64,000 nucleotides of DNA, from NCBI RefSeq assembly GCF_001905845.1, contig NZ_LIVZ01000018.1, forward strand, positions 78,469 through 142,468, in the 5' to 3' direction. The DNA is from Streptomyces sp. TSRI0107 (GTDB lineage Bacteria > Actinomycetota > Actinomycetes > Streptomycetales > Streptomycetaceae). Each line of letters starts with the position of its first letter. Within the stretch, counting starts at the first letter, position 1. The notes beneath the pieces were generated by a model. The model saw nothing but the letters and a program-made list of their open reading frames with translations. It had not been told where the DNA came from and made no database searches. The position numbers and the translations under genes were made by a program. Of the stretch, positions 27,257 to 36,248 are shown piece by piece.

Positions 27257-27655
27257 TTGAACAGCAGGTCGCGGCTGCCCCTCAGTCGGCGGGACTACCG
27301 GGCCGAGAACATCCCCCAGGAGATCCCCGCGGCCTGGCTCGAGCTGACACTACGGGTGTGGCACGCGATGTGGTTGAAGCGCATCGACTACAAGATCGCC
27401 GCAGTCCGACAGCGGCGGGCCGAGAAGAAACGGAGCCATCTGCGGCGGCCCGCACCGCCCGAGTGGGTCGCCGCCTTCGGTGTCGGAGCCGGCCGGGAGC
27501 CCGCAGAGGTCCACGCCGGCGGCTGCCACGTGACCGGAGACCGCTGGCGTGCCATGGACCGGGACGAAGCCCGCCAGCTGCTGAGCAGCGGCATACGCGC
27601 GTGCAGCCACTGCCAGCCCGACGTCCAGCTGCACATCAATAGGGCACGCCAATAG
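27257..27655 (+). CDS. DUF6233-like protein
   Basis: Up to 132 residues; the start is uncertain because only a TTG at 27257 is available without a good ribosome site. The core ELTLRVWHAMWLKRIDYKIA, PEWVAAFGVGAGREPAEVHA, CHVTGDRWRAMDRDEARQLL and GIRACSHCQPDVQLHI matches the streptomycete DUF6233 pattern, with a conserved Cys-containing VHAGGC segment and a terminal CxxC. Family function is unknown; small copies are abundant in Streptomyces genomes. Confidence 0.6.
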   Translation: MNSRSRLPLSRRDYRAENIPQEIPAAWLELTLRVWHAMWLKRIDYKIAAVRQRRAEKKRSHLRRPAPPEWVAAFGVGAGREPAEVHAGGCHVTGDRWRAMDRDEARQLLSSGIRACSHCQPDVQLHINRARQ

Positions 27656-27806
27656 GCGGTTCTGCGTCGGCTCAGGGGACCTCATGGAGTCCTCCAAGGT
27701 CAGCAGCAGGTGTCCGGCCACCGACTGGGGCGACTCGGCGCGGATCGATTATGTCGGCGTCGAGGGGGCACCTGGCACGCCACACCAAAGCCGGAGGTAG
27801 TTGACG

Positions 27807-28430
27807 ATGGTGGATTTAGCGGTACTGCCGAGCTACATTGCGGTGATCCTGCTCTTTCTCGCTCCGCCCGGGCCTGATATGACCTACATGCTCGCAGTGG
27901 GCCTTGAAGGTGGGCGCCTGTCCGCGCTGAAAGCCATCCTCGGCATAGGAACAGGTATGAGTGCCTATGCCGCCGCCGTCGTCGCCGGGATGGGGGAGAT
28001 CGCCCGATCGCACCCATCGGTGCTTGATGCGGTACGAATACTGGGTGCAGCGTATCTGCTGTGGTTGGCGTACGTGACAATGCGAAGTGCGCGTCGAGCG
28101 ATCAACGGACACGGCGATATCGCGACAGGCGGGTGGTATCTGCGAGGAGTGTTAGTCAGCCTGACGAATCCGAAAATAATCCTCTTCTACCTCGCGGTGC
28201 TCCCGCAGTTCATAGGGAGTGCAGAGAATCCCGAACTGCAGATGGCCGTCCTCGGCGCAATCAACGTCCTGATGGAGATAGTTCTTTACGGGTGCATTGG
28301 AGTGTTGTCGGGATTTTTCCATGCACGGCTCACCGGCTCAACAAAAGCGACGGCTGTGCTGAATTATGCCGCGTGCGCCGTTTATGTTGCGCTGGCAGCG
28401 GCGATCACTGTTGAGATCCTCCTGACCTAG
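27807..28430 (+). CDS. LysE/RhtB-family amino-acid exporter with two TTA codons
   Basis: 207 residues. The ATG at 27807 has GGAGG nine bases upstream; the TTG at 27801 is too close. The family signature is LLFLAPPGPDMTYMLAVGLE near the N-terminus, with about six membrane helices and the conserved LRGVLVSLTNPKIILFYLAV. LysE-type proteins export amino acids or homoserine-lactone-like compounds. Codon 4 (27816-27818) and codon 116 (28152-28154) are TTA, the rare leucine codon read by the bldA tRNA in streptomycetes. Third-position AT content is visibly higher than in neighbours (for example ATA GTT CTT), which points to transfer. Confidence 0.9.
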   Translation: MVDLAVLPSYIAVILLFLAPPGPDMTYMLAVGLEGGRLSALKAILGIGTGMSAYAAAVVAGMGEIARSHPSVLDAVRILGAAYLLWLAYVTMRSARRAINGHGDIATGGWYLRGVLVSLTNPKIILFYLAVLPQFIGSAENPELQMAVLGAINVLMEIVLYGCIGVLSGFFHARLTGSTKATAVLNYAACAVYVALAAAITVEILLT

Positions 28431-28439
28431 TACTCCAGC

Positions 28440-29460
28440 CGTAGATCGTGATCTTCAGGTGGCTGGCCTGGGCTCGGGCCTGATGGCGGCGTCGCCAGTC
28501 GGACCAGCCGAGCCGGTGGGCTGCACCGTGCACGGGCCGAACGACGAGCGTGGTGAATAGTCGCTGGATTTCGTTGCAGGTGAGCGGGATCAGCCCGTCC
28601 GGGGCGGAATGGCGAGCGTCAGCGTGGCCAAAGGCACCGCAGCCGGCGACCCAGCAATGGCAGTAAGCCAGTTCACCGGTGGTGCGGTCGCGGCGGATCA
28701 GCAGTTGGTGGCTGCCGAGGCGCGGTTCGGCCAGGTCGATGACGGCCCAGTCGTAGAAGCGGTGCCCCTTGCCGCCGGCCGCTGCCGACAGCTTCAGCCA
28801 GGCCCACTTCGGCACCTTCACGGCCAGGGCATCCGCGCGGAACTTCCCGGCGCCCGTGGTGACTTCGGCCGAGCAAGCAACGCCGAGCACGTAGCCGACC
28901 TGGCGCTCTTCCAGCGCGGCGCGCAGCTTGGGGGTTGCCGCCGTAGACCTCATCGCCCGCAACCCAGCCCACACGGTGCCCGGCGTCAAGGAATCGGCCG
29001 ATCATGCGGGCGGCCAGCTCCGGCTTGGTCGCGAAGACGGTGTCCCCGCCCAGTCCCGCCGCCCGGCAGCGGTCCGGGTCGCACGTCCACGAGCGCGGGA
29101 CGTACAAGTCGCGGTCGATCGCCGCGTGTCCGCGGCGGCCTGCAAAGACGAGGTAGACAGCGACCTGAGCGTTTTCGATCCTCCCGGCCGTGCCGGTGAA
29201 CTGGCGCTGGACACCCACGGTGTGCGTGCCCTTCTTCACGCCCCCGTCTCATCGACGACCAGCACCGCATCGCCGTCGTACACATGTTCCAGCATGTACT
29301 CGCGCACGTCATCGCGCACGGTGTCGGCATCCCACTTAGCCCGGCCGAGCAGGTGCTGCAGTCCACGCGGACTGGCCTATCCGGCCCACTTGCGAACCGG
29401 CCCGCTATCCGGGACATCAGGACCTCGAACGCCTCCTGCCAGCGGGCAGGGTCTACGCTG
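28440..29460 (-). pseudogene. IS701-family transposase, frameshifted and internally deleted
   Basis: Legible segments in order: REYMLEHVYDGDAVLVVDET, KKGTHTVGVQRQFTGTAGRI, CDPDRCRAAGLGGDTVFATK, PELAARMIGRFLDAGHRVGW and VAGDEVYGGNP; after a frame change KLRAALEERQVGYVLGVACS, KFRADALAVKVPKWAWLKLS and HRFYDWAVIDLAEPRLGSHQ. The usual segment after TGELAYCHC is deleted, and the C-terminal LIPLTCNEIQRLFTTLVVRP follows after an abnormal junction. The element lies directly downstream of the LysE gene, facing it. Confidence 0.8.
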
Positions 29461-29629
29461 TGACTCGCGACCACCGCATGATCTTCAGTCTTCGTACACC
29501 GATGATCAACGGTGGCCGCACCCGTCCTCACCGCCCCTCGGTCACGACGTGCGAAGACGGGGCCGCATCCCTTCCGTGTCCCGCACGGGGCACGCAGCGT
29601 TCGCCCGCCGTCTCGTGCCAGGAGGACAC

Positions 29630-30034
29630 ATGCAACGCGGTGAAGTCTGGTGGGTCGACTTCGACGAGCGACGCCCGGTCGTGCTGCTCTCGGACGAGGA
29701 GTCATCCGGGTTTCAGGCGATGCAGGTCGTTGCGCCGGCGGGCGTCGACATCAGCGGCCTGGCCGTTGAAGTGGCCGTAGGAGCCCCGGAAGGGCTGCCC
29801 TTCGAAGGCGTGCTGCGGTTCGCGTTCCCGCGTCCAGGCTTTACTCCCTGCACATGGCTGACCGCCATGGCCCGGGACGACCTGATCGAGCGGGCGGGCG
29901 TGTTGTCCTCCGTGAAGCTCAGCGAGGTCGAAGAAGCCCTCCGTGCCGCTGGAGAGAGGAGGGAGTGGACCCCGATGACGGCTGCCAGGATCAGCGAGGT
30001 CAAAGATGCCCGCCGTCTCGAAGGACTCGAGTAG
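29630..30034 (+). CDS. Orphan MazF/PemK-like toxin-fold protein
   Basis: 134 residues. The ATG at 29630 follows GGAGGA. The N-terminus MQRGEVWWVDFDERRPVVLL is the characteristic first strand of PemK/MazF-type endoribonucleases, followed by QVVAPAGVDISGLAVEVAVG and a VLRFAFPRPGFTPCTWLTAM segment. The family cleaves mRNA at short motifs. No antitoxin frame precedes it; the upstream DNA is an IS701 remnant. It may be a domesticated or orphan member. The C-terminal 35 residues are charged and helical (KLSEVEEALRAAGERREW). Confidence 0.7.
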   Translation: MQRGEVWWVDFDERRPVVLLSDEESSGFQAMQVVAPAGVDISGLAVEVAVGAPEGLPFEGVLRFAFPRPGFTPCTWLTAMARDDLIERAGVLSSVKLSEVEEALRAAGERREWTPMTAARISEVKDARRLEGLE

Positions 30035-30149
30035 CGGACGCCTGTGCTGCCCAGCTCGGTGTCTCGTCGATCAGGCCGGATCAGGGAGCGGCGTCTGGTG
30101 CCGTGCATCGCAAGGCGGAGGAGGGAGCCGATGCGGCGCATCGGGGACC

Positions 30150-30216
30150 GACGACAACGCGGCGAGGCGCGGTGCCAGGCGCCGCGAGCCCGGCATGATC
30201 GGCGAGACACCCCCTA
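30150..30216. repeat. Dispersed ~65-bp repeat, copy 1
   Basis: The segment beginning CCGACGACAACGCGGCGAGG and running through GTGCCAGGCGCCGCGAGCCC to CACCCCCTAGGGT is almost identical to 63110-63182. It abuts the end of the IS5 fragment at 30214, so it probably includes an IS terminus and conserved flank. Confidence 0.7.
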
Positions 30217-30450
30217 GGGTCCGCCTTCAAGCGATCTTGCCCAGAGCAGGAATGACGCGAGTGTGACCGCCGCTTCGTATGAGGCGGCGGTCTTTTCGTA
30301 CCGGGTGGCGATGCCTCGGAAGCTCTTGAGGCGGTTGAAGCAGCGTTCGATCACGTTGCGTCGGCGGAAGGTCTCCCGGTCGAATGCTGGTGGTCTGCCG
30401 CCGTTGCGGCCGTGGCTCAACTTGTGGCGTTGCTGGTTGTTCGTCCAGGA
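30214..30450 (-). pseudogene. IS5-family transposase C-terminal fragment
   Basis: NGGRPPAFDRETFRRRNVIE, RCFNRLKSFRGIATRYEKTA and ASYEAAVTLASFLLWARSLE form the C-terminal third of an IS5 transposase, including the catalytic glutamate region (RNVIERCFNRLK). The rest is absent; the plus-strand psiE-like sequence begins where homology stops. Confidence 0.8.
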
Positions 30451-30842
30451 CGTCATCAGGTCGATCCAGGGGCCGTACCGCGAGGAGACGGTCGTTCTCT
30501 CCGCCCTGGACAACAGCCTGGTGCTGTTCATCGTGGCCGAGCTGCTTCACACCGTCCACCTCACCATCAGGAACCGGGACCCTCCACGCGGAGCCTTTCC
30601 TCGTCGTCGGCCTGATTGCCGGCGTCCGCAAGGTGCTCATCGTGACGGCCGAGGCGGAGAAATCCCTCCGGTGGAACGTCGAGGGGATCGAACTGCTGGT
30701 CCTGGCGGGGCTGATCCTCGTGATGGCGACAACGGTGTACGTGTGGCGGCGCTCCACGCGGCCGGGAGAATACTTCCCGCTCCAGGAGGCGCGGCGCTCC
30801 CCGTCGCCGGAGCCGTCACCCACCTCGGTGCGCGGGTCCTGA
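30450..30842 (+). pseudogene. psiE: PsiE-like membrane protein, 5' end replaced by IS5 and frameshifted
   Basis: Membrane protein sequence starts without a start codon at VQDVIRSIQGPYREETVVLS and runs through ALDNSLVLFIVAELLHTVHL. One extra G in CGGGACC near 30578 shifts the frame, after which TLHAEPFLVVGLIAGVRKVL, IVTAEAEKSLRWNVEGIELL and VLAGLILVMATTVYVWRRST follow to the stop at 30842. The order and content match the phosphate-starvation-inducible PsiE family. The first transmembrane segment is lost to the IS junction near 30450. The 3' end overlaps the convergent FUSC gene by 27 bases. Confidence 0.7.
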
Positions 30843-32990
30843 TCCGTCACCTTCCGCAGCCACGGCGGCCCGCACCCGCTGCTGCTCGCGAGCGGAGCCG
30901 ACGTCCCGTTCCAGGGGGGTGCGGCTTACTGCTGTCGCGAGGTCCTCCAGGGCCCGCTTCTGCAGTTCCGCCCCGCGCCGTAGCACCGGGCTCCGGTCCC
31001 CGGCGGCGCCCTCCCACGTGTGGAGCGCCTGCTCCACGCGCCCCCAGTCCGGATTCCTGTGTTCGCGTACGTCGACTGCGGCCTGTGCGGTGTCCGCCTC
31101 CAGGGCCTCGGCGAGCCGCGCCGCCTGGGGGACGAAACGGCTGTCGGCCCGCGGGACGTGGCTCTCCATGAGCATCGCCGCCCTCTCGAACCCCTTGAGC
31201 GCCTCCTCCGCCTCGTCCGCCTCGCGCGACGTCAGCCCCCTGGGGCGGACCGGTTCCTGCCTTGCCTGGTCGTGGGCCTCCTGCCAGGCGGCACGTGCCT
31301 CCCTGCTCGCCAGCAGCGCCCTGCGCATGTCGGCGCGATGTTGCCGGGTCGGTTCGGCATAGCTGCGGAGCACTGCGGCCGCGTAGCGGCCGTCGGCGGC
31401 GAGCCAGTCCGCAAGCCGGCCCGGCAGCCGGGGTGTCTCCCATGCGGGGAACACCACGTACGCCAGCATGGCCAGGGCCCCGCCGAGCAGGGTGAGCACC
31501 ACCCGCTCCGGGACCGTCTGCTCCCATGCCTGGCCGCCCATGCCGAGCAGGAAGACGACGTACGCGGCAGTGAAACACTGGGAGTAGGCGTAGCCGGTAC
31601 GGTTCAGCGTGTACGACAGGCCCGCCGAGATTACCGCCAGCGCGCCGAACACATAGGCGTCCGGACCCAGGGCCCGCACCATGCCCGTGGCGAGCGCGAC
31701 CCCCGCCAGGGTCCCGGCGAGACGGGCCACCGCGCGCGAGTACGTCCGGTGGAAGTCCGGCCGCATCACCATCACCGAGGCGATGGGCGCCCAGTAGCCG
31801 TGGTCCAGGGGTAGCCGGGAAGCGATCAGATAGCCGAGCGTGGCCACCGCCGCCAGGCGGACGGCGTGCCGGAACACGGGCGAGTCCCGGCGGAGCTCAC
31901 GGCGGACTGCCCGGACGACGACCGGGAGCAGCCGGAACATTGTCGGGCGCACCAGGAACTGGGCGCCGGCGGGGCCGGTGGGCGTAGGCGCCTTGTCGCG
32001 CGCGCCGCCGCTCCCGGCGATCTCCAAGGCCTCGGCGAGCAGTTCCACGAGCCGTTCGGCGGCCTGCCGGGCGGGCCCCTCCAGCACCTCGTGTTCCTCG
32101 TCGACGCGCAGGACTTCCACGCTCCGGGGCGGCACCTCGGCGGGAGTGCCGCGGCGGATCGAACGGGCGGCCGCGTCCAGGACGTCGGCGGCCGCGTTGA
32201 GCAACTCCCGTGCTCGGTCCCGCCCAGGTCCCTCCGCCGGGGCGCCGACGTCCGGGTCGGCGAGCGCGGCGACGACCGGCAGAATGCGCTCGGCGAGGCC
32301 CCGGGGGCCGTGGAGAACGGGGGGACGAGTGCGGGCCTGTGATGGCGTCACCGCGGCCGCGTCCCGGGCCGTCATCAACGGCTCCGGGTCGAACGGGGCG
32401 GTCGGGTCGTGCCGCAGCCGGCGGGCGTAGTCGGCCACGGCGGCCAGGGCGTCGGCCAGCGCGTCACGATGCGCCCCCCAACGGCGGATCGGAAACAGCA
32501 AGATCAGCACGGCCTGCGCCACGCCTCCGAGCGCGATGACCCCGGCGTGCTCCATGGCTCGCCCGACGCTCGTGGGCAGGGTGATGGTCACCAGCATGCT
32601 GCCGACCGTCGTCGCCGCGACGATCCCGGCGGTCGATCCGAGGGCCCACGCCATCCCCGCGGCAAAGGCCCATACGGCCAGCAGTGGGAGGAACGTCACG
32701 AGTCGCCCCGCCGCCAGGTAGCCCACGAAGGTGCTGAACGCCAAACCCGCGCCCGCGCCGAGCGCGATCACCTTACGTGGACGCCAGGTGCGCTGGAACG
32801 TGGCAGCACCCGCGGAGTAGGCACCGAGGGCGGCGGACGCGGCGTACGCAGGGGAGACCAGCCACAGCGCCGGCCCGATGACGATCGCCAGCCCAGCCGC
32901 CGTGCGCAGCGCGAGCAGGGGCTCCAGCCGCGTCTCCTCGATCGTGAGTCCGGATCGCACGACCTCGCCGAAGGTCCGCAGCCACGTCAT
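30816..32990 (-). CDS. FUSC-family membrane transporter
   Basis: 724 residues from the ATG at 32990. Two blocks of about six transmembrane helices (residues about 25-165 and 375-520) flank a large cytoplasmic region; the second carries the FUSC signature around RDSPVFRHAVRLAAVATLGY and LDHGYWAPIASVMVMRPDFH. The C-terminal 200 residues are helical and charged. FUSC proteins resemble AaeB/YccS aromatic-acid exporters, so efflux of an organic anion is likely. The upstream 330 bases contain the presumed promoter. Its 3' end overlaps the psiE remnant. Confidence 0.85.
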   Translation of the reverse strand: MTWLRTFGEVVRSGLTIEETRLEPLLALRTAAGLAIVIGPALWLVSPAYAASAALGAYSAGAATFQRTWRPRKVIALGAGAGLAFSTFVGYLAAGRLVTFLPLLAVWAFAAGMAWALGSTAGIVAATTVGSMLVTITLPTSVGRAMEHAGVIALGGVAQAVLILLFPIRRWGAHRDALADALAAVADYARRLRHDPTAPFDPEPLMTARDAAAVTPSQARTRPPVLHGPRGLAERILPVVAALADPDVGAPAEGPGRDRARELLNAAADVLDAAARSIRRGTPAEVPPRSVEVLRVDEEHEVLEGPARQAAERLVELLAEALEIAGSGGARDKAPTPTGPAGAQFLVRPTMFRLLPVVVRAVRRELRRDSPVFRHAVRLAAVATLGYLIASRLPLDHGYWAPIASVMVMRPDFHRTYSRAVARLAGTLAGVALATGMVRALGPDAYVFGALAVISAGLSYTLNRTGYAYSQCFTAAYVVFLLGMGGQAWEQTVPERVVLTLLGGALAMLAYVVFPAWETPRLPGRLADWLAADGRYAAAVLRSYAEPTRQHRADMRRALLASREARAAWQEAHDQARQEPVRPRGLTSREADEAEEALKGFERAAMLMESHVPRADSRFVPQAARLAEALEADTAQAAVDVREHRNPDWGRVEQALHTWEGAAGDRSPVLRRGAELQKRALEDLATAVSRTPLERDVGSAREQQRVRAAVAAEGDGSGPAHRGG

Positions 32991-33326
32991 GGTGTGAGCC
33001 CGGTCGGAACGCCCTGCCGGGTCGCGTCGGGCTGGCCGAGGCGGGGCCGCCGGGCAGGGAAGCCGCCCGCACGGCCGAGAAACTCAGCGTCGGTGAATAC
33101 GCGACACATCGACATCCGGCCTCACCAGTCCCGGGGGTCCGCCTCGCACCGCATGTCCGGCGGGGTCCTTGCCGCCAGTTTGGCGAACAGGGGTCTGACG
33201 GGTGGTGTCACCAGTAGATCCGTGGCTAGGACTCCGCTGGTTCGGCCCCGGCCAGCCGGAACCAGGGTGACTGCCACTCGTCACCCGGACCCGTCCGGGC
33301 GGAGAGGGACAGCGTCCCCGGGTTCC
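32991..33326. other. Intergenic region upstream of the FUSC gene
   Basis: About 335 bases between the FUSC start and the end of the dehydrogenase gene. No gene or strong repeat is visible. Confidence 0.4.
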
Positions 33327-34502
33327 TTATCGCTTGTGGCCGTTGCTGTGGCCGTTGGGATGCAGGACGACCTTGGTCCAGCCCTCGTCACGGGCGTCGA
33401 AGTGCTCGTAGGCGGTGGGAGCCTCGTCCAGGCTGAGCTCGTGGGAGACGACGAAGCCCGGCTTCGCCTTCCCGCCGGCGATCAGATCCCGCAGCGCCCG
33501 GTTGTACTTCTTCACCGGCGCCTGCCCGGTCCCCATGTGCTGGCCCTTGAACCACATCATGCCGAAGTCGATCGGAACCTTGCCCTGAGCTTCCAGCTCC
33601 CCCTGGGCCTCCGCGCCGCCGGGATCCTGGGGCAGGAACACCCCCACCACACCGATGTCGCCCGTGAACCTCACCGAGTCGATCAGGCCGTTGAGCGTCA
33701 GGCTGGCGTCCTCGTGCCCCTCCGGATCGTGCGCCTGGTAACCGACGCACTCGCAGCCGTTGTCGGCACCCAGACCGAGGGTGGCCTCCTTGACGACCTC
33801 CGCCGGATTCTGCTCGGCGGTGTTGATCGGGATCGCCCCGATCTCCTCCGCCTTGCGCAGCCGGTCCGGCTGATGGTCGGCCGTCCAGACGCGGCCGGCA
33901 CCCTTGAGCAGAGCGGAGTAGGTCGCCATCAGCCCGACGGGACCGGCCCCGAAGACGATCGTCTGGTCACCCGGCTTGACGTGGGCCATCTCGGTGGCGT
34001 GATAACCGGTGGGGAAGATGTCGGCGAGCATCACGTAGTCGGTCTGCCGCTCGGCGGCGTCCTCACCCAGACGCAGCGCGTTGAAGTCGCCGTAGGGCAC
34101 ACGCAGCAGCTCCGCCTGGCCACCCTGGTAGGGGCCCATGTCGGCGAACCCGTAGGCGGCTCCCGCGAGGGCCGGTTCCGGCTGCATGGTCAGGCAGTAG
34201 TTGGTCAGACCCCGCTCGCACTGCTTGCAGAAGCCGCAGGCGATGTTGAAGGGCAGGACCACGTACTCGCCGACCTGGACCTTGCGGACGGCCGAGCCGA
34301 CCTCCACGACCTGGCCCATGTTCTCGTGTCCCAGCGTGCGGCCGGACTCGAACGAGGTGCGGCCCTCGTACATGTGCAGGTCCGAACCGCAGATGTTGGT
34401 GGTGGTGATCTTGACGATGATGTCGCAGGGGTGCTCGATCTTCGCGTCCGGCACGTCCTTCACCGTGACCGTCCGCGGTCCTTCATATACCGCTGCCTTC
34501 AT
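33327..34502 (-). CDS. Glutathione-independent formaldehyde dehydrogenase-like Zn-alcohol dehydrogenase
   Basis: 391 residues. The ATG at 34502 follows AAGGGAAG. A medium-chain zinc dehydrogenase: catalytic zinc ligands in TTNICGSDLHMYEG and TLGHENMGQVVEVG, structural zinc cysteines in CGFCKQCERGLTNYC, and the nucleotide-binding GAGPVGLMATYSALL. The insert around GYQAHDPEGHEDASLTLNGL and the C-terminal length match the FdhA/formaldehyde dismutase subgroup, which oxidises formaldehyde or related aldehydes without glutathione. The histidine-rich tail NGHSNGHKR is unusual. It appears monocistronic. Confidence 0.88.
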   Translation of the reverse strand: MKAAVYEGPRTVTVKDVPDAKIEHPCDIIVKITTTNICGSDLHMYEGRTSFESGRTLGHENMGQVVEVGSAVRKVQVGEYVVLPFNIACGFCKQCERGLTNYCLTMQPEPALAGAAYGFADMGPYQGGQAELLRVPYGDFNALRLGEDAAERQTDYVMLADIFPTGYHATEMAHVKPGDQTIVFGAGPVGLMATYSALLKGAGRVWTADHQPDRLRKAEEIGAIPINTAEQNPAEVVKEATLGLGADNGCECVGYQAHDPEGHEDASLTLNGLIDSVRFTGDIGVVGVFLPQDPGGAEAQGELEAQGKVPIDFGMMWFKGQHMGTGQAPVKKYNRALRDLIAGGKAKPGFVVSHELSLDEAPTAYEHFDARDEGWTKVVLHPNGHSNGHKR

Positions 34503-34799
34503 GATGACTTCCCTTGATGTCGCGGCGTGGCGGTGATGGAGAGGGCGCAAAAGCCTGACTCTCGGAAATTGCTACGACGGGGTCCGTGTCTCCGGCGCGC
34601 CTCTACGGGCCGTTCACCCGGATCAGGTGGAACGGTCGTTTTGCCACCGGCCCGCCAGGCGGAGCTTCCGCGCTCCGGCGGCGTTGCGTCCGGGTCCCCG
34701 TCGGCCCCCCAGGCGAAACAACCACGCACCGACCGATCAGCGGCATCTCGGATCCGGAGGACCACCAACCGATGGCACATCTCCGACTGAGGTCACCAG
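34503..34799. other. Intergenic region upstream of the dehydrogenase gene
   Basis: Nearly 300 bases holding the dehydrogenase promoter. Open frames here have no recognisable domain. Confidence 0.35.
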
Positions 34800-35921
34800 C
34801 TACGCACCGTGGTCGTCCTCCAGCATGCGGCGGCGTTCCTGTTCGCGCATGGAATAGGCGGCTGCCCGGATCGCCTCGTCGCTCTCCAAGCCAGATCCCA
34901 GCGCACCGCCCACCGTGGCGACCGAAGCGACGAACCAGGCCAGCGTCCAGTACTCCGCGGCGTGCAACGGGGTTCGTGTCGTGGAAGCGAACACCTGGTC
35001 GTTGAGGATGAACAGCGCCCACACCAGGTTGATGACCACCAAACCCGCGTAGCAGACGAGCACCCCGATACCGACGGTCACGACCGTCGAGGCGTTGTAG
35101 AGAGCCGCCCGCTTCCTCGCCTCCGGCGAAATCTCATCCGTTCGATGCCACAGGTTCGCGTCCACGATCAGCCAGCCGATCATGAGCGCGACAGACCCGA
35201 CTGTGGCGATCACCAGGCGCGGCGTGCTCAGGGAGGTGGCCAAGCTCCAGACAGTGGAGTTCACGGTGGCTACCGCTCCAGTGGCGAGTGCGGCCGCCAG
35301 GGCTTTCGACAAGCCCGGCACCAACCGCCACGGCCGGTTGGCTCGGACCATACCGAGGAGCACCCGCAGGTAACCGCGCGGCCCACTGACGACGTACCGC
35401 AGATCGGCGATCTCCTCCTCACCGACCTGGCCCGGATGGATGGGCGCGAGACGACCGATGAAGGGCCCCCGCAGCGGCTGGCTTCCCGGAGGCCCCTCAG
35501 GTCCGGTGGCCTGCGGGCCCGCCAAGCTGAGCACGGCTTCTTCAACGGCCTGCCGGGCCCTGGTCTGCAGCCGGAAGCCCCCCAACGACGGAAGGGACAG
35601 CAGCGCCAAGCCGTGTTCGTGATTCAGATCCACCACGAGTTTGCGCCCGTGTGAGTGCAGCGGAAGGTCGGTGAGGGCCACGACGATGTCCCAGTTCCCC
35701 TCACTTGCGCGGTCCATGATCCGCTGCATCAAGGTGGGCGGGTCCTCGACCTCTGCGGTGAAGGGCTCACTGATCACTTCGACGTCGAACCGTCGTCCCC
35801 GGCCTGACCTGTCGGCGAGCCGATCAGGAAGCATCCGGGCCATGCGCCGCGCGATCTCCGTCGGTGCATCCGGATCCGCCAGAAGAGCAACCACCGTAAC
35901 GCCCAGAGGCGACACCCGCAT
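34800..35921 (-). CDS. Conserved-type membrane protein of unknown function
   Basis: 373 residues. The ATG at 35921 is preceded by GAGGGAG. The N-terminal 150 residues are soluble and mixed alpha/beta (VTVVALLADPDAPTEIARRM, NWDIVVALTDLPLHSHGRKL, VVDLNHEHGLALLSLPSLGG), looking like a small nucleotide-like fold. The C-terminal half has about five transmembrane helices (LSKALAAALATGAVATVNST, LVIATVGSVALMIGWLIVDA, TVGIGVLVCYAGLVVINLVW) and ends in a charged tail EQERRRMLEDD. No family is named. Confidence 0.75.
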   Translation of the reverse strand: MRVSPLGVTVVALLADPDAPTEIARRMARMLPDRLADRSGRGRRFDVEVISEPFTAEVEDPPTLMQRIMDRASEGNWDIVVALTDLPLHSHGRKLVVDLNHEHGLALLSLPSLGGFRLQTRARQAVEEAVLSLAGPQATGPEGPPGSQPLRGPFIGRLAPIHPGQVGEEEIADLRYVVSGPRGYLRVLLGMVRANRPWRLVPGLSKALAAALATGAVATVNSTVWSLATSLSTPRLVIATVGSVALMIGWLIVDANLWHRTDEISPEARKRAALYNASTVVTVGIGVLVCYAGLVVINLVWALFILNDQVFASTTRTPLHAAEYWTLAWFVASVATVGGALGSGLESDEAIRAAAYSMREQERRRMLEDDHGA

Positions 35922-36248
35922 GACTCCCTCTCGTCGGCTGCCCCCGCGATCGCGAGTGCCCACAGAATGCCCCCGAGGCAACGCCGACGGCGCGTGACAC
36001 GCTGGCCTCTGTCGGCAGGTGCAGGCAGGTGCAGGCAGGTGCAGGCAGTACGGTCACATCTTCTCGTTCTCCGCCGTGCAGGACCTGCCCCACCACCGGG
36101 CCACACGGTTTGCGCCACCGCGAACACCAGCTCCCGCGCCAACCGGCCCAGGCTGCTGTTCACGGGTCTCTTCCGAGCGCTCGTGTGAGCGGGGCCCGGT
36201 GACGGCGCCTGTCGCGCGGTTCGCGGCGCGATCAGGTAATCAGGAACG
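35922..36248. other. Divergent intergenic region
   Basis: About 330 bases between the membrane protein start and the UvrA-like gene. It contains a short tandem repeat (36015-36048) and the promoters of both genes. Confidence 0.4.
36015..36048. repeat. Tandem 10-bp repeat, about 3.4 copies
   Basis: The unit GCAGGCAGGT (or a rotation of it) repeats about three and a half times in the divergent promoter region of the UvrA-like gene. Copy number change here could alter promoter spacing. Confidence 0.8.

Noticed and set aside
29630..30034. Complete type II toxin-antitoxin operon
   Set aside because: No antitoxin-sized frame with a ribosome site precedes or follows the MazF-like gene; upstream DNA is a transposase remnant.
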